A DNA stretch of 64,000 nucleotides from Parahaliea maris (GTDB lineage: Bacteria; Pseudomonadota; Gammaproteobacteria; Pseudomonadales; Halieaceae), in contig NZ_VRZA01000003.1 in NCBI RefSeq assembly GCF_008064665.1, forward strand, positions 248,001-312,000. The letters are read 5' to 3'. Positions 8,205 through 16,628 of the stretch are shown here, in pieces. Each line of letters starts with the position of its first letter. Position 1 is the stretch's first letter. The position numbers and the translations under genes were made by a program. The notes under the pieces were generated by a model, which was given only the letters and a program-made list of their open reading frames with translations, ran no database searches and was not told where the DNA came from.

Positions 8205-9611
8205 TTACACCGAGTAGTACATGTCGAACTCGACCGGGTGGGTGGTCATGTCCAGACGCTGTACGTCTTCCTGTTTCAGTTCAATGTAGCCGTCTATCAT
8301 GTCGTCGGTGAACACGCCGCCCTCGGTGAGGAAGTTGCGGTCCGCATCCAGGGCTTCCAGCGCCATGGTGAGGCTGGAGGCCACAGTCGGGATCGCCTTG
8401 CCTTCTTCCGGCGGCAGGTCGTACAGGTCCTTGTCGGCAGGATCGCCGGGGTGAATCTTGTTCTTGATGCCGTCGATGCCGGCCATCAGCATGGCTGCGA
8501 AGGCCAGGTAGGGGTTGGCGGTGGGGTCGGGGAAGCGAACTTCCACGCGCTTGCCCTTGGGGCTCGGTTCGTAGGGAATACGGATGGAAGCGGAGCGGTT
8601 GCGGGCGGAGTAGGCCAGCATGACCGGGGCTTCGAAGCCAGGTACCAGGCGCTTGTAGGAGTTGGTGGACGCGTTGGTGAAGGCGTTCAGGGCGCGGGCG
8701 TGCTTGATGATGCCGCCGATGTAGAACAGGGCGGTGTCAGACAGGCCGGCGTAGCCGTCGCCAGCGAACATGTTTTCGCCGTCCTTGGAAATGGACTGGT
8801 GAACGTGCATGCCGGAGCCGTTGTCGCCAACCAGCGGTTTGGGCATAAAGGTAGCCGTTTTGCCGTAGGCGTGGGCTACGTTGTGCACGCAGTACTTGAG
8901 GATCTGTACTTCGTCCGCTTTCTTGATCAGGGTGTTGAACTTGACGCCGATCTCACACTGGCCGGCGGTACCCACTTCGTGGTGGTGTACTTCGATGGGC
9001 AGGCCCATCTGTGCCATGGCGGTACACATGGCGGCGCGGATGTCGTGCAGGGAGTCGACCGGGGGAACCGGGAAGTAGCCGCCTTTTACGCGCGGGCGGT
9101 GACCGATGTTGCCCTCGTCAAATGACAGGTTGGAGGACCAGGCCGCTTCGTCGGAGCTGATCTTGTAGCCGGCACCGCTGATGTCGGCGTACCACTTGAT
9201 GTCGTCGAACACGAAGAACTCGGGTTCCGGGCCAAAGAAGGCAGTGTCACCGATGCCAGTGGACTTCAGGTACTCCTCGGCACGGCGCGCGACGGAGCGC
9301 GGGTCGCGCTCGTAGCCCAGCATGGTGGAGGGCTCGACAATGTCACAGCGCAGGATGACGGTGGTGTCATCGGTGAAGGGGTCGAGAACGGAGGTGCTGT
9401 CGTCCGGCATCAGGATCATGTCGGATTCGTTGATGCCCTTCCAGCCAGAGATGGAGGAGCCGTCAAACATCTTGCCCTCTTCGAACATGTCCTCGTCGAC
9501 TTCAGTCGCGGGAATGGTGACGTGCTGTTCCTTGCCGCGGGTATCGGTGAACCGCAGGTCCACCCAGGTGGCTTCGGTTTCTGTGATCAGGTTCAGAGTG
9601 TTCTCTGACAT
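8205..9611 (-). CDS. glnA: type I glutamine synthetase
   Basis: ATP-dependent ligation of ammonia to glutamate; a dodecameric cytosolic enzyme. Length is 468 residues, standard for GSI. Signatures seen include FDGSSISGW near the N-terminus, [12 protein letters not shown] in the ATP site and [10 protein letters not shown]. Tyr397 in [10 protein letters not shown] is the adenylylation site, so control by GlnE is expected. ATG 9611 has GGAGG seven bases upstream. The order glnA, DUF4124, ntrB, ntrC on one strand is the pseudomonad-like nitrogen locus. Confidence 0.98.
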   Translation of the reverse strand: MSENTLNLITETEATWVDLRFTDTRGKEQHVTIPATEVDEDMFEEGKMFDGSSISGWKGINESDMILMPDDSTSVLDPFTDDTTVILRCDIVEPSTMLGYERDPRSVARRAEEYLKSTGIGDTAFFGPEPEFFVFDDIKWYADISGAGYKISSDEAAWSSNLSFDEGNIGHRPRVKGGYFPVPPVDSLHDIRAAMCTAMAQMGLPIEVHHHEVGTAGQCEIGVKFNTLIKKADEVQILKYCVHNVAHAYGKTATFMPKPLVGDNGSGMHVHQSISKDGENMFAGDGYAGLSDTALFYIGGIIKHARALNAFTNASTNSYKRLVPGFEAPVMLAYSARNRSASIRIPYEPSPKGKRVEVRFPDPTANPYLAFAAMLMAGIDGIKNKIHPGDPADKDLYDLPPEEGKAIPTVASSLTMALEALDADRNFLTEGGVFTDDMIDGYIELKQEDVQRLDMTTHPVEFDMYYSV

Positions 9612-9674
9612 TGGTTTTCCTCCATGGGGTGGTTTTCAAGCCGCTTGCGGCCGGATTGCTATGTTATTCCGGGT

Positions 9675-9709
9675 CGGGGAGCCTGCTCCCCGGGGCACCA
9701 CTCGGTGCC
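9675..9709 (-). promoter_or_regulatory. two adjacent hairpins in the glnA leader
   Basis: CGGGGAGC/GCTCCCCG (9675-9692) is a perfect 8-bp inverted repeat with a 2-base centre. GGCACC-ACTC-GGTGCC (9694-9709) follows two bases on. The second resembles an NtrC dyad, but its spacer is four bases instead of five. Both fall downstream of the candidate promoter, so they would be in the mRNA leader. Either a structured 5' UTR or a repressing operator is possible. Confidence 0.5.
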
Positions 9710-9713
9710 TCAA

Positions 9714-9729
9714 AGCAACAGCTGCACCT
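9714..9729 (-). promoter_or_regulatory. candidate sigma-54 promoter of glnA
   Basis: The minus strand reads AGGTGCAGCTGTTGCT. The GG-N10-GC core and TTGCT -12 element fit, but the -24 hexamer AGGTGC differs from TGGCAC at three places. It is weaker than the ntrB and glnII promoters, and no clean NtrC palindrome was found upstream between it and the glnII 3' end. Confidence 0.4.
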
Positions 9730-9892
9730 CAGGTATGCGGGCGGCAACTGGTTGAAAATCAGTAAGTTTCTTCCGGGATGTGGTGACACCAACGAACGGC
9801 ATTGGCGCGAAATACACGCCCTGATCAGACGCGAGAGTTATCGCCTCTCAGGGAAGCGTTGTCAAGTTGTGGGGAGCGTGAGCGGGGAAAGA

Positions 9893-9914
9893 CGGCCCGG
9901 CGAAAGCCGGGCCG
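9893..9914 (-). terminator. probable terminator of the GSII gene
   Basis: The 9-bp perfect stem CGGCCCGGC/GCCGGGCCG encloses a 4-base loop, 19 bases past the stop. On the minus strand it is followed by TCTTTCC, a short U-rich tail. The region from here to glnA (9612-9892) otherwise holds only the glnA leader and promoter elements. Confidence 0.65.
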
Positions 9915-9932
9915 GACAGGAACTGGCAGTAC

Positions 9933-10949
9933 TTAGTAGCCAGCTTCTTTGCAGGTCTTGATGATCGCAGCGGCCACTTTGTAGGGATCCGCGTTGGATG
10001 CGGGACGACGGTCTTCCAGTCGGCCGACCCAGCCATCTTCCGGTGTGGTGATAGGAATACGGATGGAAGCGCCGCGGTCGGAGATGCCGTAGCTGAACTC
10101 GTCGATCGCCTGGGTTTCGTGGCGGCCGGTCAGGCGCTGGTGGTTGTCGGCACCGTAAACGCTGATGTGGCGCTCGATGTTCTTGCCGAACTCCTCACAG
10201 ATCTTGATGAAGACTTCTTCCTTGCCCTCTTCACGCATCGCGGTATTGGAGAAGTTGGCGTGCATGCCGGAGCCGTTCCAGTCGGTGTCGCCCAGCGGCT
10301 TGGGATGCCACTCGATCCACAGGCCGTATTTCTCGGCGGTGCGCTCGAGCAGGTAGCGGCCCAGCCAGATCTCGTCGCCGGCACGCTTGGCACCCTTGGC
10401 GAAGATCTGGAATTCCCACTGGCCGGCGGCCACTTCAGCGTTGATACCTTCAACGTTCAGGCCGGCTTCCAGACACAGGTCCAGGTGCTCTTCGATGATG
10501 TCACGGCAGTAAGCGTTCTTGGCGCCCACGGAACAGTAGTACGGGCCCTGCGGGTCGGGGAAGCCGCCGGCGGGGAAGCCCGGGGGGCGGTTGGTGGCGG
10601 AATCCCACAGGAAATATTCCTGCTCGAAGCCGAACCAGTAATCCTCGTCGTCGTCGCCTTCCATGATGGTGGCGCGGCCGTTGGACACGTGGGGCGTGCC
10701 GTCAGCGTTCAGTACCTCGGTCATGACCAGGTAGGAGTTCTTGCGATCCGGGTCGGGGATGACCATAACCGGCTTCAGCAGGCAGTCAGAGGCGTTGCCC
10801 TCGGCCTGTTCGGTGGAGCTGCCGTCGAAGGACCACATGGGGCATTCTTCCAGGGTGCCGCCAAAATCCTTACGGACCATGGTCTTGCTGCGCAGGCTCT
10901 GGGTGGGGCTGTAGCCGTCGAGCCAAATGTATTCCAACTTGCTTTTCAT
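9933..10949 (-). CDS. glnII: GSII-type (eukaryotic-like, beta-grasp) glutamine synthetase
   Basis: A second glutamine synthetase of 338 residues, the length of GlnII/GSII and far shorter than GSI. Characteristic segments are KLEYIWLDGYSPTQSLRSKT, WSFDGSSTEQAEGNASD, QEYFLWDS, NVEGINAEVAAGQWEFQI and GSGMHANFSN. The C-terminal RRPASNADPYKVAAAII is also typical. No adenylylation tyrosine of the GSI kind is present. ATG 10949 gives the conserved MKSKLEYIWLDG start; the longer open frame upstream reads through the promoter. The -24/-12 promoter and NtrC-like sites upstream match the way rhizobial glnII is controlled. Confidence 0.93.
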   Translation of the reverse strand: MKSKLEYIWLDGYSPTQSLRSKTMVRKDFGGTLEECPMWSFDGSSTEQAEGNASDCLLKPVMVIPDPDRKNSYLVMTEVLNADGTPHVSNGRATIMEGDDDEDYWFGFEQEYFLWDSATNRPPGFPAGGFPDPQGPYYCSVGAKNAYCRDIIEEHLDLCLEAGLNVEGINAEVAAGQWEFQIFAKGAKRAGDEIWLGRYLLERTAEKYGLWIEWHPKPLGDTDWNGSGMHANFSNTAMREEGKEEVFIKICEEFGKNIERHISVYGADNHQRLTGRHETQAIDEFSYGISDRGASIRIPITTPEDGWVGRLEDRRPASNADPYKVAAAIIKTCKEAGY

Positions 10950-11028
10950 CTTGCGTGTCCCTTGTTGTAAGGATTGAGAGCCGGAAGAGCCGTTTGTCGC
11001 CGGCTCATCTTTTAGCAGTTTCAGGAAA

Positions 11029-11044
11029 AGCAAAAACCGTTCCA
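11029..11044 (-). promoter_or_regulatory. sigma-54 promoter of glnII
   Basis: The minus strand reads TGGAACGGTTTTTGCT, matching TGGCAC-N5-TTGC with one mismatch and an exact GG-N10-GC core. It lies 80 bases upstream of the GSII ATG. The nearest NtrC-like dyad begins 33 bases further upstream. Confidence 0.75.
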
Positions 11045-11076
11045 ACCTTGCCCAGGCTACACCGGGTGCAGGGAGT

Positions 11077-11091
11077 GCACCTAAAAAGTGC
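11077..11091. promoter_or_regulatory. NtrC-like site 1 upstream of glnII
   Basis: GCACCTAAAAAGTGC fits GCACC-N5-GGTGC with one mismatch. It is the promoter-proximal member of three similar dyads before glnII. Its closeness to the -24 element could make it a governor-type site instead of the main enhancer. Confidence 0.55.
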
Positions 11092-11163
11092 TCAGAAATG
11101 AACGGCTTGCGTGCAGGGTTGCACCTTCCGGGCGAATCTACAGTTGTCGGGCTGGCTGGGGGT

Positions 11164-11178
11164 GCACCAATATGGTTC
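11164..11178. promoter_or_regulatory. NtrC-like site 2 upstream of glnII
   Basis: GCACCAATATGGTTC differs by one base from the perfect dyad seen upstream of ntrB (GCACCAATATGGTGC) and shares its AATAT spacer. It is about 120 bases upstream of the sigma-54 promoter, a usual enhancer distance. Confidence 0.65.
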
Positions 11179-11194
11179 GAATTTAGGCGTTAGC

Positions 11195-11209
11195 GCACTA
11201 TACTGGTGC
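11195..11209. promoter_or_regulatory. NtrC-like site 3 upstream of glnII
   Basis: GCACTATACTGGTGC has one mismatch to GCACC-N5-GGTGC. Its centre is 31 bases, about three helical turns, from site 2, so both could be on one DNA face for cooperative binding. It ends two bases from the phosphatase stop codon. Confidence 0.6.
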
Positions 11210-11211
11210 TT

Positions 11212-12006
11212 CTAGGCTTCGTCGGGTCGGTCGGCGTCCACAATCACGACCGTTATATTGTCTCGTCCTCCGTGCTTGAGGGCGAGGTCGACCAGGGTCT
11301 TGCAGGCGTCCCCGGGTGATCCCTGCCCCATCGCGGTGCATATTGCCGCGGATTCAAGCGAGTTGTAGAGGCCGTCACTGCACAGCAGGTAGCGGTCGCC
11401 CTGCTGGACAGGTGAGTAGCGCATATCCAGCCGCAGGTTTTTGTGGGTCCCGACCCCGCGGGTGAGCACATGTGCAGAGTGATGGCTCGCCAGCTCCTGT
11501 TCGGTCAGCTCGCCTCTCGCGAATTTCTCCTGGGCCAGGCTGTGGTCCTGTGTCAGTTGCTCCAGCACTCCCTCCCGCAGCCGGTAGATCCGGCTGTCAC
11601 CCGCCCACAGCATGAAGCAGTAGCTGCCATGGGCGAGCAGTGCAGCAACAGTAGCGCCGGGCCTGTGCTTGCGAAAGGCCGTGAGGCATTTCTCGTGGGC
11701 GACCTGCAGGCGGGCTTCCATATCCTGCAGGTTGGCCAGCACGGAGTGCTGGCGCGGAAATGCCCGCAGCTGCTCGACCACGGCGCTGCTGGCGTAGTCG
11801 CCCCTGCTGTGCCCGCCCAGGCCATCGGCCACGACCCACAGACGCTGTTCCGGCGAATCCAGAAAGGCGTCCTCGTTGATATGGCGTACGCGCCCGACAT
11901 CGGTACGGCTCGCGCTGTGCCACGTGAGGGCGTTACCACCGCCGCTGGCATCAGCTTCGGCGCGGTCGGCGATGGCGGCGGTCTCTTGCAGGTTCGTGTC
12001 GGACAT
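11212..12006 (-). CDS. PP2C-family Ser/Thr protein phosphatase
   Basis: A 264-residue metal-dependent phosphatase. Motifs run in PP2C order: VRHINEDAFL, WVVADGLGGHSRGDYAS, LWAGDSRIYRLREG, TQDHSL, YLLCSDGLYNSL and GGRDNITVVIVD. The aspartates of these motifs form the two-metal site. It sits 21 bases after the kinase gene on the same strand and probably reverses that kinase. Similar pairs serve type VI secretion in some bacteria, but no secretion genes are nearby. The target is unknown. Confidence 0.92.
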   Translation of the reverse strand: MSDTNLQETAAIADRAEADASGGGNALTWHSASRTDVGRVRHINEDAFLDSPEQRLWVVADGLGGHSRGDYASSAVVEQLRAFPRQHSVLANLQDMEARLQVAHEKCLTAFRKHRPGATVAALLAHGSYCFMLWAGDSRIYRLREGVLEQLTQDHSLAQEKFARGELTEQELASHHSAHVLTRGVGTHKNLRLDMRYSPVQQGDRYLLCSDGLYNSLESAAICTAMGQGSPGDACKTLVDLALKHGGRDNITVVIVDADRPDEA

Positions 12007-12027
12007 GGTCAGGCGTTTCTTGTGGTT

Positions 12028-12975
12028 TCAGTCATTGAGCCAGTCACTCTTGAGCACCCGGATCAACTGGTCCGCCGACTCGGGCCTTGCGCTCGGCTCT
12101 TTTTCCAGGCATTGCATGGTGAGTTCGGCCAAGGCACCGGGTATCGGGTATTTGCTTACCGTACGGGGGTCCGGGGGGACGTCGCCGCGAATCTGGTCCA
12201 GTAGCTTGTAGACCAGGTCGCCCTGAAAGGGGGTGGTGCCCGTGAGGGTTTCATAGAGCAGGGCGCCGAGGCTGTAGATATCGGACCCGAACGAGATGCC
12301 CGGGTCCCGGTTTATCTGTTCCGGCGACATGTACATGACCGTGCCCTGCAATTTTGCCTCGCCGGTCATCCCGGGGTCGCCCTCGGCCTCCTCGTGGTCC
12401 TCGTCGCTCTGTTTGCTATCCGCCTTGTGCCACACCTTGGCCAGTCCCCAGTCCATCAGCAGGACCTCCCCATAGGGGCCGACGAGAATGTTGTCCGGCT
12501 TGATGTCGCGGTGCAGCACGCCCATGGAATGGGCATAGCCCAGCGCCTGGCCGACCTGCTCCAGCACATCCATGAGCTGGGTCAGGTCGTAGCGCTCACG
12601 GAAATTCAGGATCTCGCGCAGCGTGTAGCCATGCACCAGCTTCATGGTGAAATAGTAGTTGCCCCGGTTGTCGCGCCCCAGCTCGTAGGTCGGCAGGGTG
12701 TTGGGGTGCTGCAGTGCGGCCGAGATGCGCGCTTCACGCACCAGCCTGCGGTTTTCGATGGGGTCGTTGACGAATTCGGGGCGCAGGGTCTTGTAGCAGA
12801 TGGTCCGGCGCAGGTGCAGGTCGCGGCAGGACTTGATCAGGGATTTGCCACCCTTGGCGATCGTGGAGAAGTAGGCGTAGCGGGTATTGGGGTTGAGCGT
12901 TTCGGGCAGGGGGGCGTCCATCTCTTCCGCGTAGAGAGGTGACTCAGCATTTTTCTGTTGCTGAAACTCTGGCAT
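12028..12975 (-). CDS. Ser/Thr protein kinase, atypical glycine loop
   Basis: A soluble Hanks-type kinase of 315 residues with no membrane segment. The catalytic loop is HRDIKPDN. The activation segment begins DWG in place of DFG and ends in MSPEQ. The ATP-anchoring lysine is in CYKTL. The usual GxGxxG loop is replaced by IAKGGKSLIKS. An acidic insert (KQSDEDHEEAEGD) precedes the activation loop. It is cotranscribed with the PP2C gene, the cognate phosphatase by position. It is divergent from thiI. The signal it responds to is not visible from the sequence. Confidence 0.88.
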   Translation of the reverse strand: MPEFQQQKNAESPLYAEEMDAPLPETLNPNTRYAYFSTIAKGGKSLIKSCRDLHLRRTICYKTLRPEFVNDPIENRRLVREARISAALQHPNTLPTYELGRDNRGNYYFTMKLVHGYTLREILNFRERYDLTQLMDVLEQVGQALGYAHSMGVLHRDIKPDNILVGPYGEVLLMDWGLAKVWHKADSKQSDEDHEEAEGDPGMTGEAKLQGTVMYMSPEQINRDPGISFGSDIYSLGALLYETLTGTTPFQGDLVYKLLDQIRGDVPPDPRTVSKYPIPGALAELTMQCLEKEPSARPESADQLIRVLKSDWLND

Positions 12976-13140
12976 GACTTTCTCCGTTGAGCGTCATTCA
13001 ATCGCGGAAAAACCGGGATTTGTTGACGTTGCCCGAGGCTGCAGCGCGATCCTGTCGCAGTTATACTCCGCCGCCGTTTTCGCCTACCCTGAGGGTAGCG
13101 CACTGATCTGACAGCTTCGCAATACTGCCATGCCGCTCCC

Positions 13141-14586
13141 ATGAAATACATTATCAAGTTCTTCTCGGAAATCGCCATCAAGAGCAAGCCCGTTCGCCGC
13201 CGTTTCGTCGACAAGCTGGCGGAGAATATACGGGCTGTGCTGCGGGACATCGACCCGGAGGTGGTGGTGCGTCGGCACTGGGACAAGCTGGAGGTGGAAA
13301 CCGCCGCCGGTCCGGTGCTGCAGCGGCAGATGGTGGACGCGTTGCGCCATGTTGCGGGCATTACCTATGTACTGGAAGTGCAGACCTATCCCCTGGGTGA
13401 GCTGGACGAGATTGTGGAGCACGTACTGCCAGCCTACGCCCGGCGGCTGGAGGGGGCCACCTTTGCGGTGCGCTGCAAGCGTACCGGCGATCACGACTTC
13501 ACCTCGGTCGAGGTGGAGCGGCAGGTGGGCGGCGCCCTGCTGGCCCGGACAGGCGCCACCGGCGTGAAGCTCAAGCATCCCGACGTTACCGTCGACATCG
13601 AAATCAGCAAACGCACACTCTACGTGGTCGGTGAGCGGCACCGTGGTATCGGCGGCTATCCCGTGGGTAGTATCGGGCCGGTACTGTCGCTGATTTCCGG
13701 TGGCTTCGACTCGCCGGTAGCCAGTTACCTCACCATGAAGCGCGGCATGCGCACCCATTTCCTGTTTTTCAACCTCGGCGGACGCGATCACGAAGTCGGG
13801 GTCAAGGAAGTGGCCCTCTACCTGTGGCAGAAGTACGGCTGCAACCAGCGGGTGCTGTTTATCAGCGTGCCCTTCGAAGAGGTGGTGGCCGAGCTGCTGA
13901 CCAAGGTTCAGGACAGCCAGATGGGGGTCATCCTCAAGCGTATGATGCTCAGGGTGGCGGATCGTGTCGCCGAGGACCTGGAAATCGACGCTCTCGTAAC
14001 GGGGGAGTGTGTGGCCCAGGTGAGCAGTCAGACCCTGCGCAACCTGTCGGTGATTGACGAAGTCAGCGAGCGATTGGTGTTGCGGCCCCTGATCGCGACC
14101 GACAAGGAGGACATCGTGCGCATGGCGACCGACATCGGTACCCGGGATTTCGCTGCCAACATGCCGGAGTACTGTGGGGTTATCTCGGTAAACCCGACTA
14201 CCCGGGCACGACTGGAGCGGGTGCAGCACGAGGAAACCCGCTTTGACATGGCCATCCTCGACCGGGCCCTGGCCAATGCGCGACAGACCCGTATCGACCG
14301 CCTGGCAGAGGAAGAGCTCGAGAAGTTGGAAGTGGAAGTACTGTCGGTGCCGCTGGCCGGGGCCACTATCGTCGACATTCGCCACCCCGAAGAAGAGGAG
14401 CTGGCGCCCCTGGCGGTGCACAACACGGTGCTGAAGATTCCCTTCTATGAGTTGCACCGCAAGGCGGCTGACCTGCCCCGGGACACCACCTATATGCTGT
14501 TCTGCGGCAAGGGCGTCATGAGCCGCCTGCATGCGAGCCACCTGCAGGCGGAGGGCGGGCTGGCGGTCAAGGTTTACGCGCCGTAA
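13141..14586 (+). CDS. thiI: tRNA 4-thiouridine synthetase / thiazole sulfur carrier ThiI
   Basis: Adenylates U8 of tRNA and transfers sulfur for s4U; it also feeds sulfur to thiamine thiazole synthesis. The 481-residue protein has the THUMP region (about 60-165) and a PP-loop (SGGFDSPVASY). The C-terminal rhodanese domain has catalytic Cys455 in FCGKGVMS. A second cysteine in NMPEYCGVIS corresponds to the disulfide partner. This is the long, rhodanese-fused enterobacterial form. It stands alone, divergent from the kinase pair. Confidence 0.96.
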   Translation: MKYIIKFFSEIAIKSKPVRRRFVDKLAENIRAVLRDIDPEVVVRRHWDKLEVETAAGPVLQRQMVDALRHVAGITYVLEVQTYPLGELDEIVEHVLPAYARRLEGATFAVRCKRTGDHDFTSVEVERQVGGALLARTGATGVKLKHPDVTVDIEISKRTLYVVGERHRGIGGYPVGSIGPVLSLISGGFDSPVASYLTMKRGMRTHFLFFNLGGRDHEVGVKEVALYLWQKYGCNQRVLFISVPFEEVVAELLTKVQDSQMGVILKRMMLRVADRVAEDLEIDALVTGECVAQVSSQTLRNLSVIDEVSERLVLRPLIATDKEDIVRMATDIGTRDFAANMPEYCGVISVNPTTRARLERVQHEETRFDMAILDRALANARQTRIDRLAEEELEKLEVEVLSVPLAGATIVDIRHPEEEELAPLAVHNTVLKIPFYELHRKAADLPRDTTYMLFCGKGVMSRLHASHLQAEGGLAVKVYAP

Positions 14587-14607
14587 ACCTGCCGGGGCCG
14601 GTTAAAT

Positions 14608-14633
14608 GGGGTCAGAGTCGTGACTCTGACCCC
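14608..14633. repeat. perfect palindrome GGGGTCAGAGTC / GACTCTGACCCC
   Basis: The perfect 12-bp arms have a 2-base centre (GT) and lie 22 bases past the thiI stop. Sequences of this GGGGTCAGAGT type recur in gammaproteobacterial intergenic regions, often with RAYT (REP-associated tyrosine) transposases. No such transposase is in this window. No T-tract follows, so a simple intrinsic terminator is unlikely. Confidence 0.8.
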
Positions 14634-14742
14634 GTTCATCGCGGATTTGGACCCGTCGCTCGTCAACTCCAACCCCGTGACCCGCGCCGCAACATGGGAA
14701 TATCACCGTTGACAACGACTGCGACTTTCACGCTCCCTGGGG

Positions 14743-14748
14743 TATAAT
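14743..14748 (+). promoter_or_regulatory. -10 box of typA promoter
   Basis: A perfect TATAAT lies 48 bases upstream of the typA start. A perfect TTGACA at 14709-14714 is 28 bases away, too far for a normal sigma-70 pair. The real -35 is therefore weak or the promoter is activator-dependent. Confidence 0.5.
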
Positions 14749-14795
14749 CCGCCGCCTTTTTTACCCGCCGACCCTACAGGGCCGAGGATTTCCCC

Positions 14796-16610
14796 TTGAT
14801 CGACAATCTCCGCAATATTGCCATCATCGCCCACGTTGACCATGGCAAAACCACCCTGGTGGACTGCCTGCTGCAGCAGTCTGGCACCCTCGACCGCCGT
14901 TCTGAAGGCGCCGAGCGCATCATGGATTCCAACGACCAGGAAAAGGAACGCGGCATCACCATCCTGGCCAAGAACACCGCCATCAAGTGGAACGACTACC
15001 GCATCAACATCGTCGACACCCCCGGACACGCCGATTTTGGCGGCGAGGTGGAGCGGGTGCTGTCCATGGTCGACTCGGTCCTGCTGCTGGTGGACGCGGT
15101 CGACGGCCCAATGCCCCAGACCCGCTTCGTGACCCAGAAGGCCTTCGAGCAGGGCCTGAACCCGATCGTGGTGATCAACAAGATCGACCGCCCCGGCGCC
15201 CGTCCCGACTGGGTGATGGATCAGGTGTTCGACCTGTTCGACAGCCTCGGCGCGACCGAGGAGCAGCTGGACTTCCCGGTGATCTACGCCTCGGCGCTGA
15301 ACGGCATCGCCGGGCTCGACGACAGCGACATGGCGGACGACATGACCCCCCTGTTCGAGATGATCACCGAGAAGGTGAGCCCGCCGGAAGTCGATCTCGA
15401 CGGTCCCTTCCAGATGCAGATCTCCGCCCTGGACTACAACAGCTACGTTGGTGTGATCGGCGTGGGCCGCATCAAGCGCGGCATGCTCAAGCCCAATCAG
15501 CAGGTGGTGATCCTCGACCGCGAGGGCAACAAGCGCAAGGCCAAGGTGCTGCAGGTCATGGGCTACCACGGGCTGGAGCGGGTCGAAGTGGCCCAGGCCA
15601 GTGCCGGTGATATCGTCTGTATTACCGGGGTAGGTGAGCTGAATATCTCCGAGACGCTCTGTGATCCGGAGAAACCGGAGGCCCTGCCGGCACTGACCGT
15701 CGACGAGCCCACCGTGAGCATGACCTTCCAGGTCAATGACTCGCCCTTCGCCGGCAAGGAAGGCAAGTTCGTCACCTCCCGCAACATCAAGGAACGCCTC
15801 GACCAGGAGCTGATCCACAACGTGGCCCTGCGGGTTGAGCCGGGCGACTCTCCGGACAAGTTCAAGGTTTCCGGCCGCGGCGAGCTGCACCTGTCGGTAC
15901 TGATCGAGAACATGCGCCGGGAAGGCTTCGAGCTGGGTGTATCCCGGCCGGAAGTGGTACAGAAGGAGGTCGATGGCGAGATCCAGGAGCCCTACGAGCA
16001 GGTGGTGATCGATGTCGAAGACCAGCACCAGGGCCCGATCATGGAAGAGCTCGGCCTGCGCAAGGCAGAGCTGACCAACATGGAGCCGGACGGCAAGGGC
16101 CGGGTACGCCTGACCTTTGTGGTGCCCTCCCGCGGCATGATCGGTTTCCGCTCACACTTCCTGACCCTCACCAGCGGCTCGGGCATCATGACCAGTATCT
16201 TCGACCACTACGGCCCGGTGAAGCAGGGCGAAGTGGCCAAGCGCACCAACGGGGTGCTGGTGTCCATGGTCAAGGGCAAGACCCTGGCCTACGCCCTGTA
16301 TACCCTGCAGGATCGCGGCCGCCTGTTCCTCGGCCACGGCGAGGACATCTACGAAGGCCAGATCGTCGGCCTGCACTCCCGCGCCAACGACCTGGTGGTC
16401 AACCCCACCAAGGCCAAGCAGCTCACCAACATCCGCGCCGCCGGCACCGATGAAGCCCTGACCCTGACCCCGCCGGTGCGCCACACCCTGGAGCAGGCAC
16501 TGGAGTTCATCGAAGACGACGAGCTGGTGGAAGTGACTCCCGAGAGCATCCGCCTGCGCAAGAAACTCCTGCTGGAGCACGAGCGCAAGCGCGCCAGCCG
16601 GGCGGCGTAA
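14796..16610 (+). CDS. typA: ribosome-associated GTPase TypA/BipA
   Basis: A translational GTPase of 604 residues that binds the ribosome and aids large-subunit assembly and stress adaptation. G1 is [10 protein letters not shown]2 ERGITI, G3 DTPGHADF and G4 [13 protein letters not shown]-like domains III and V follow, then the BipA-specific C-terminal domain ([23 protein letters not shown]). The start is TTG at 14796, because it gives the conserved [20 protein letters not shown] and no in-frame ATG lies nearby. Confidence 0.97.
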   Translation: MIDNLRNIAIIAHVDHGKTTLVDCLLQQSGTLDRRSEGAERIMDSNDQEKERGITILAKNTAIKWNDYRINIVDTPGHADFGGEVERVLSMVDSVLLLVDAVDGPMPQTRFVTQKAFEQGLNPIVVINKIDRPGARPDWVMDQVFDLFDSLGATEEQLDFPVIYASALNGIAGLDDSDMADDMTPLFEMITEKVSPPEVDLDGPFQMQISALDYNSYVGVIGVGRIKRGMLKPNQQVVILDREGNKRKAKVLQVMGYHGLERVEVAQASAGDIVCITGVGELNISETLCDPEKPEALPALTVDEPTVSMTFQVNDSPFAGKEGKFVTSRNIKERLDQELIHNVALRVEPGDSPDKFKVSGRGELHLSVLIENMRREGFELGVSRPEVVQKEVDGEIQEPYEQVVIDVEDQHQGPIMEELGLRKAELTNMEPDGKGRVRLTFVVPSRGMIGFRSHFLTLTSGSGIMTSIFDHYGPVKQGEVAKRTNGVLVSMVKGKTLAYALYTLQDRGRLFLGHGEDIYEGQIVGLHSRANDLVVNPTKAKQLTNIRAAGTDEALTLTPPVRHTLEQALEFIEDDELVEVTPESIRLRKKLLLEHERKRASRAA

Positions 16611-16628
16611 GGCGCTGCTCATCGACTC

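Noticed and set aside
8238-9125. A 295-codon plus-strand frame opposite glnA
   Set aside because: Codon-bias shadow of glutamine synthetase with no recognisable domain.
11212-12975. Type VI secretion regulators (PpkA/PppA)
   Set aside because: No tss, hcp, vgrG or fha gene is in the window and the kinase lacks a membrane segment, so the secretion link is not supported.
14709-14748. TTGACA and TATAAT as a consensus sigma-70 promoter for typA
   Set aside because: The hexamers are 28 bases apart, so they cannot form one standard promoter. Only the -10 was kept.
14703-16028. A 441-codon minus-strand frame opposite typA
   Set aside because: TypA on the plus strand is unmistakable. The antisense frame is low-complexity (Val, Leu, Gly, His rich) and has no start or ribosome site.
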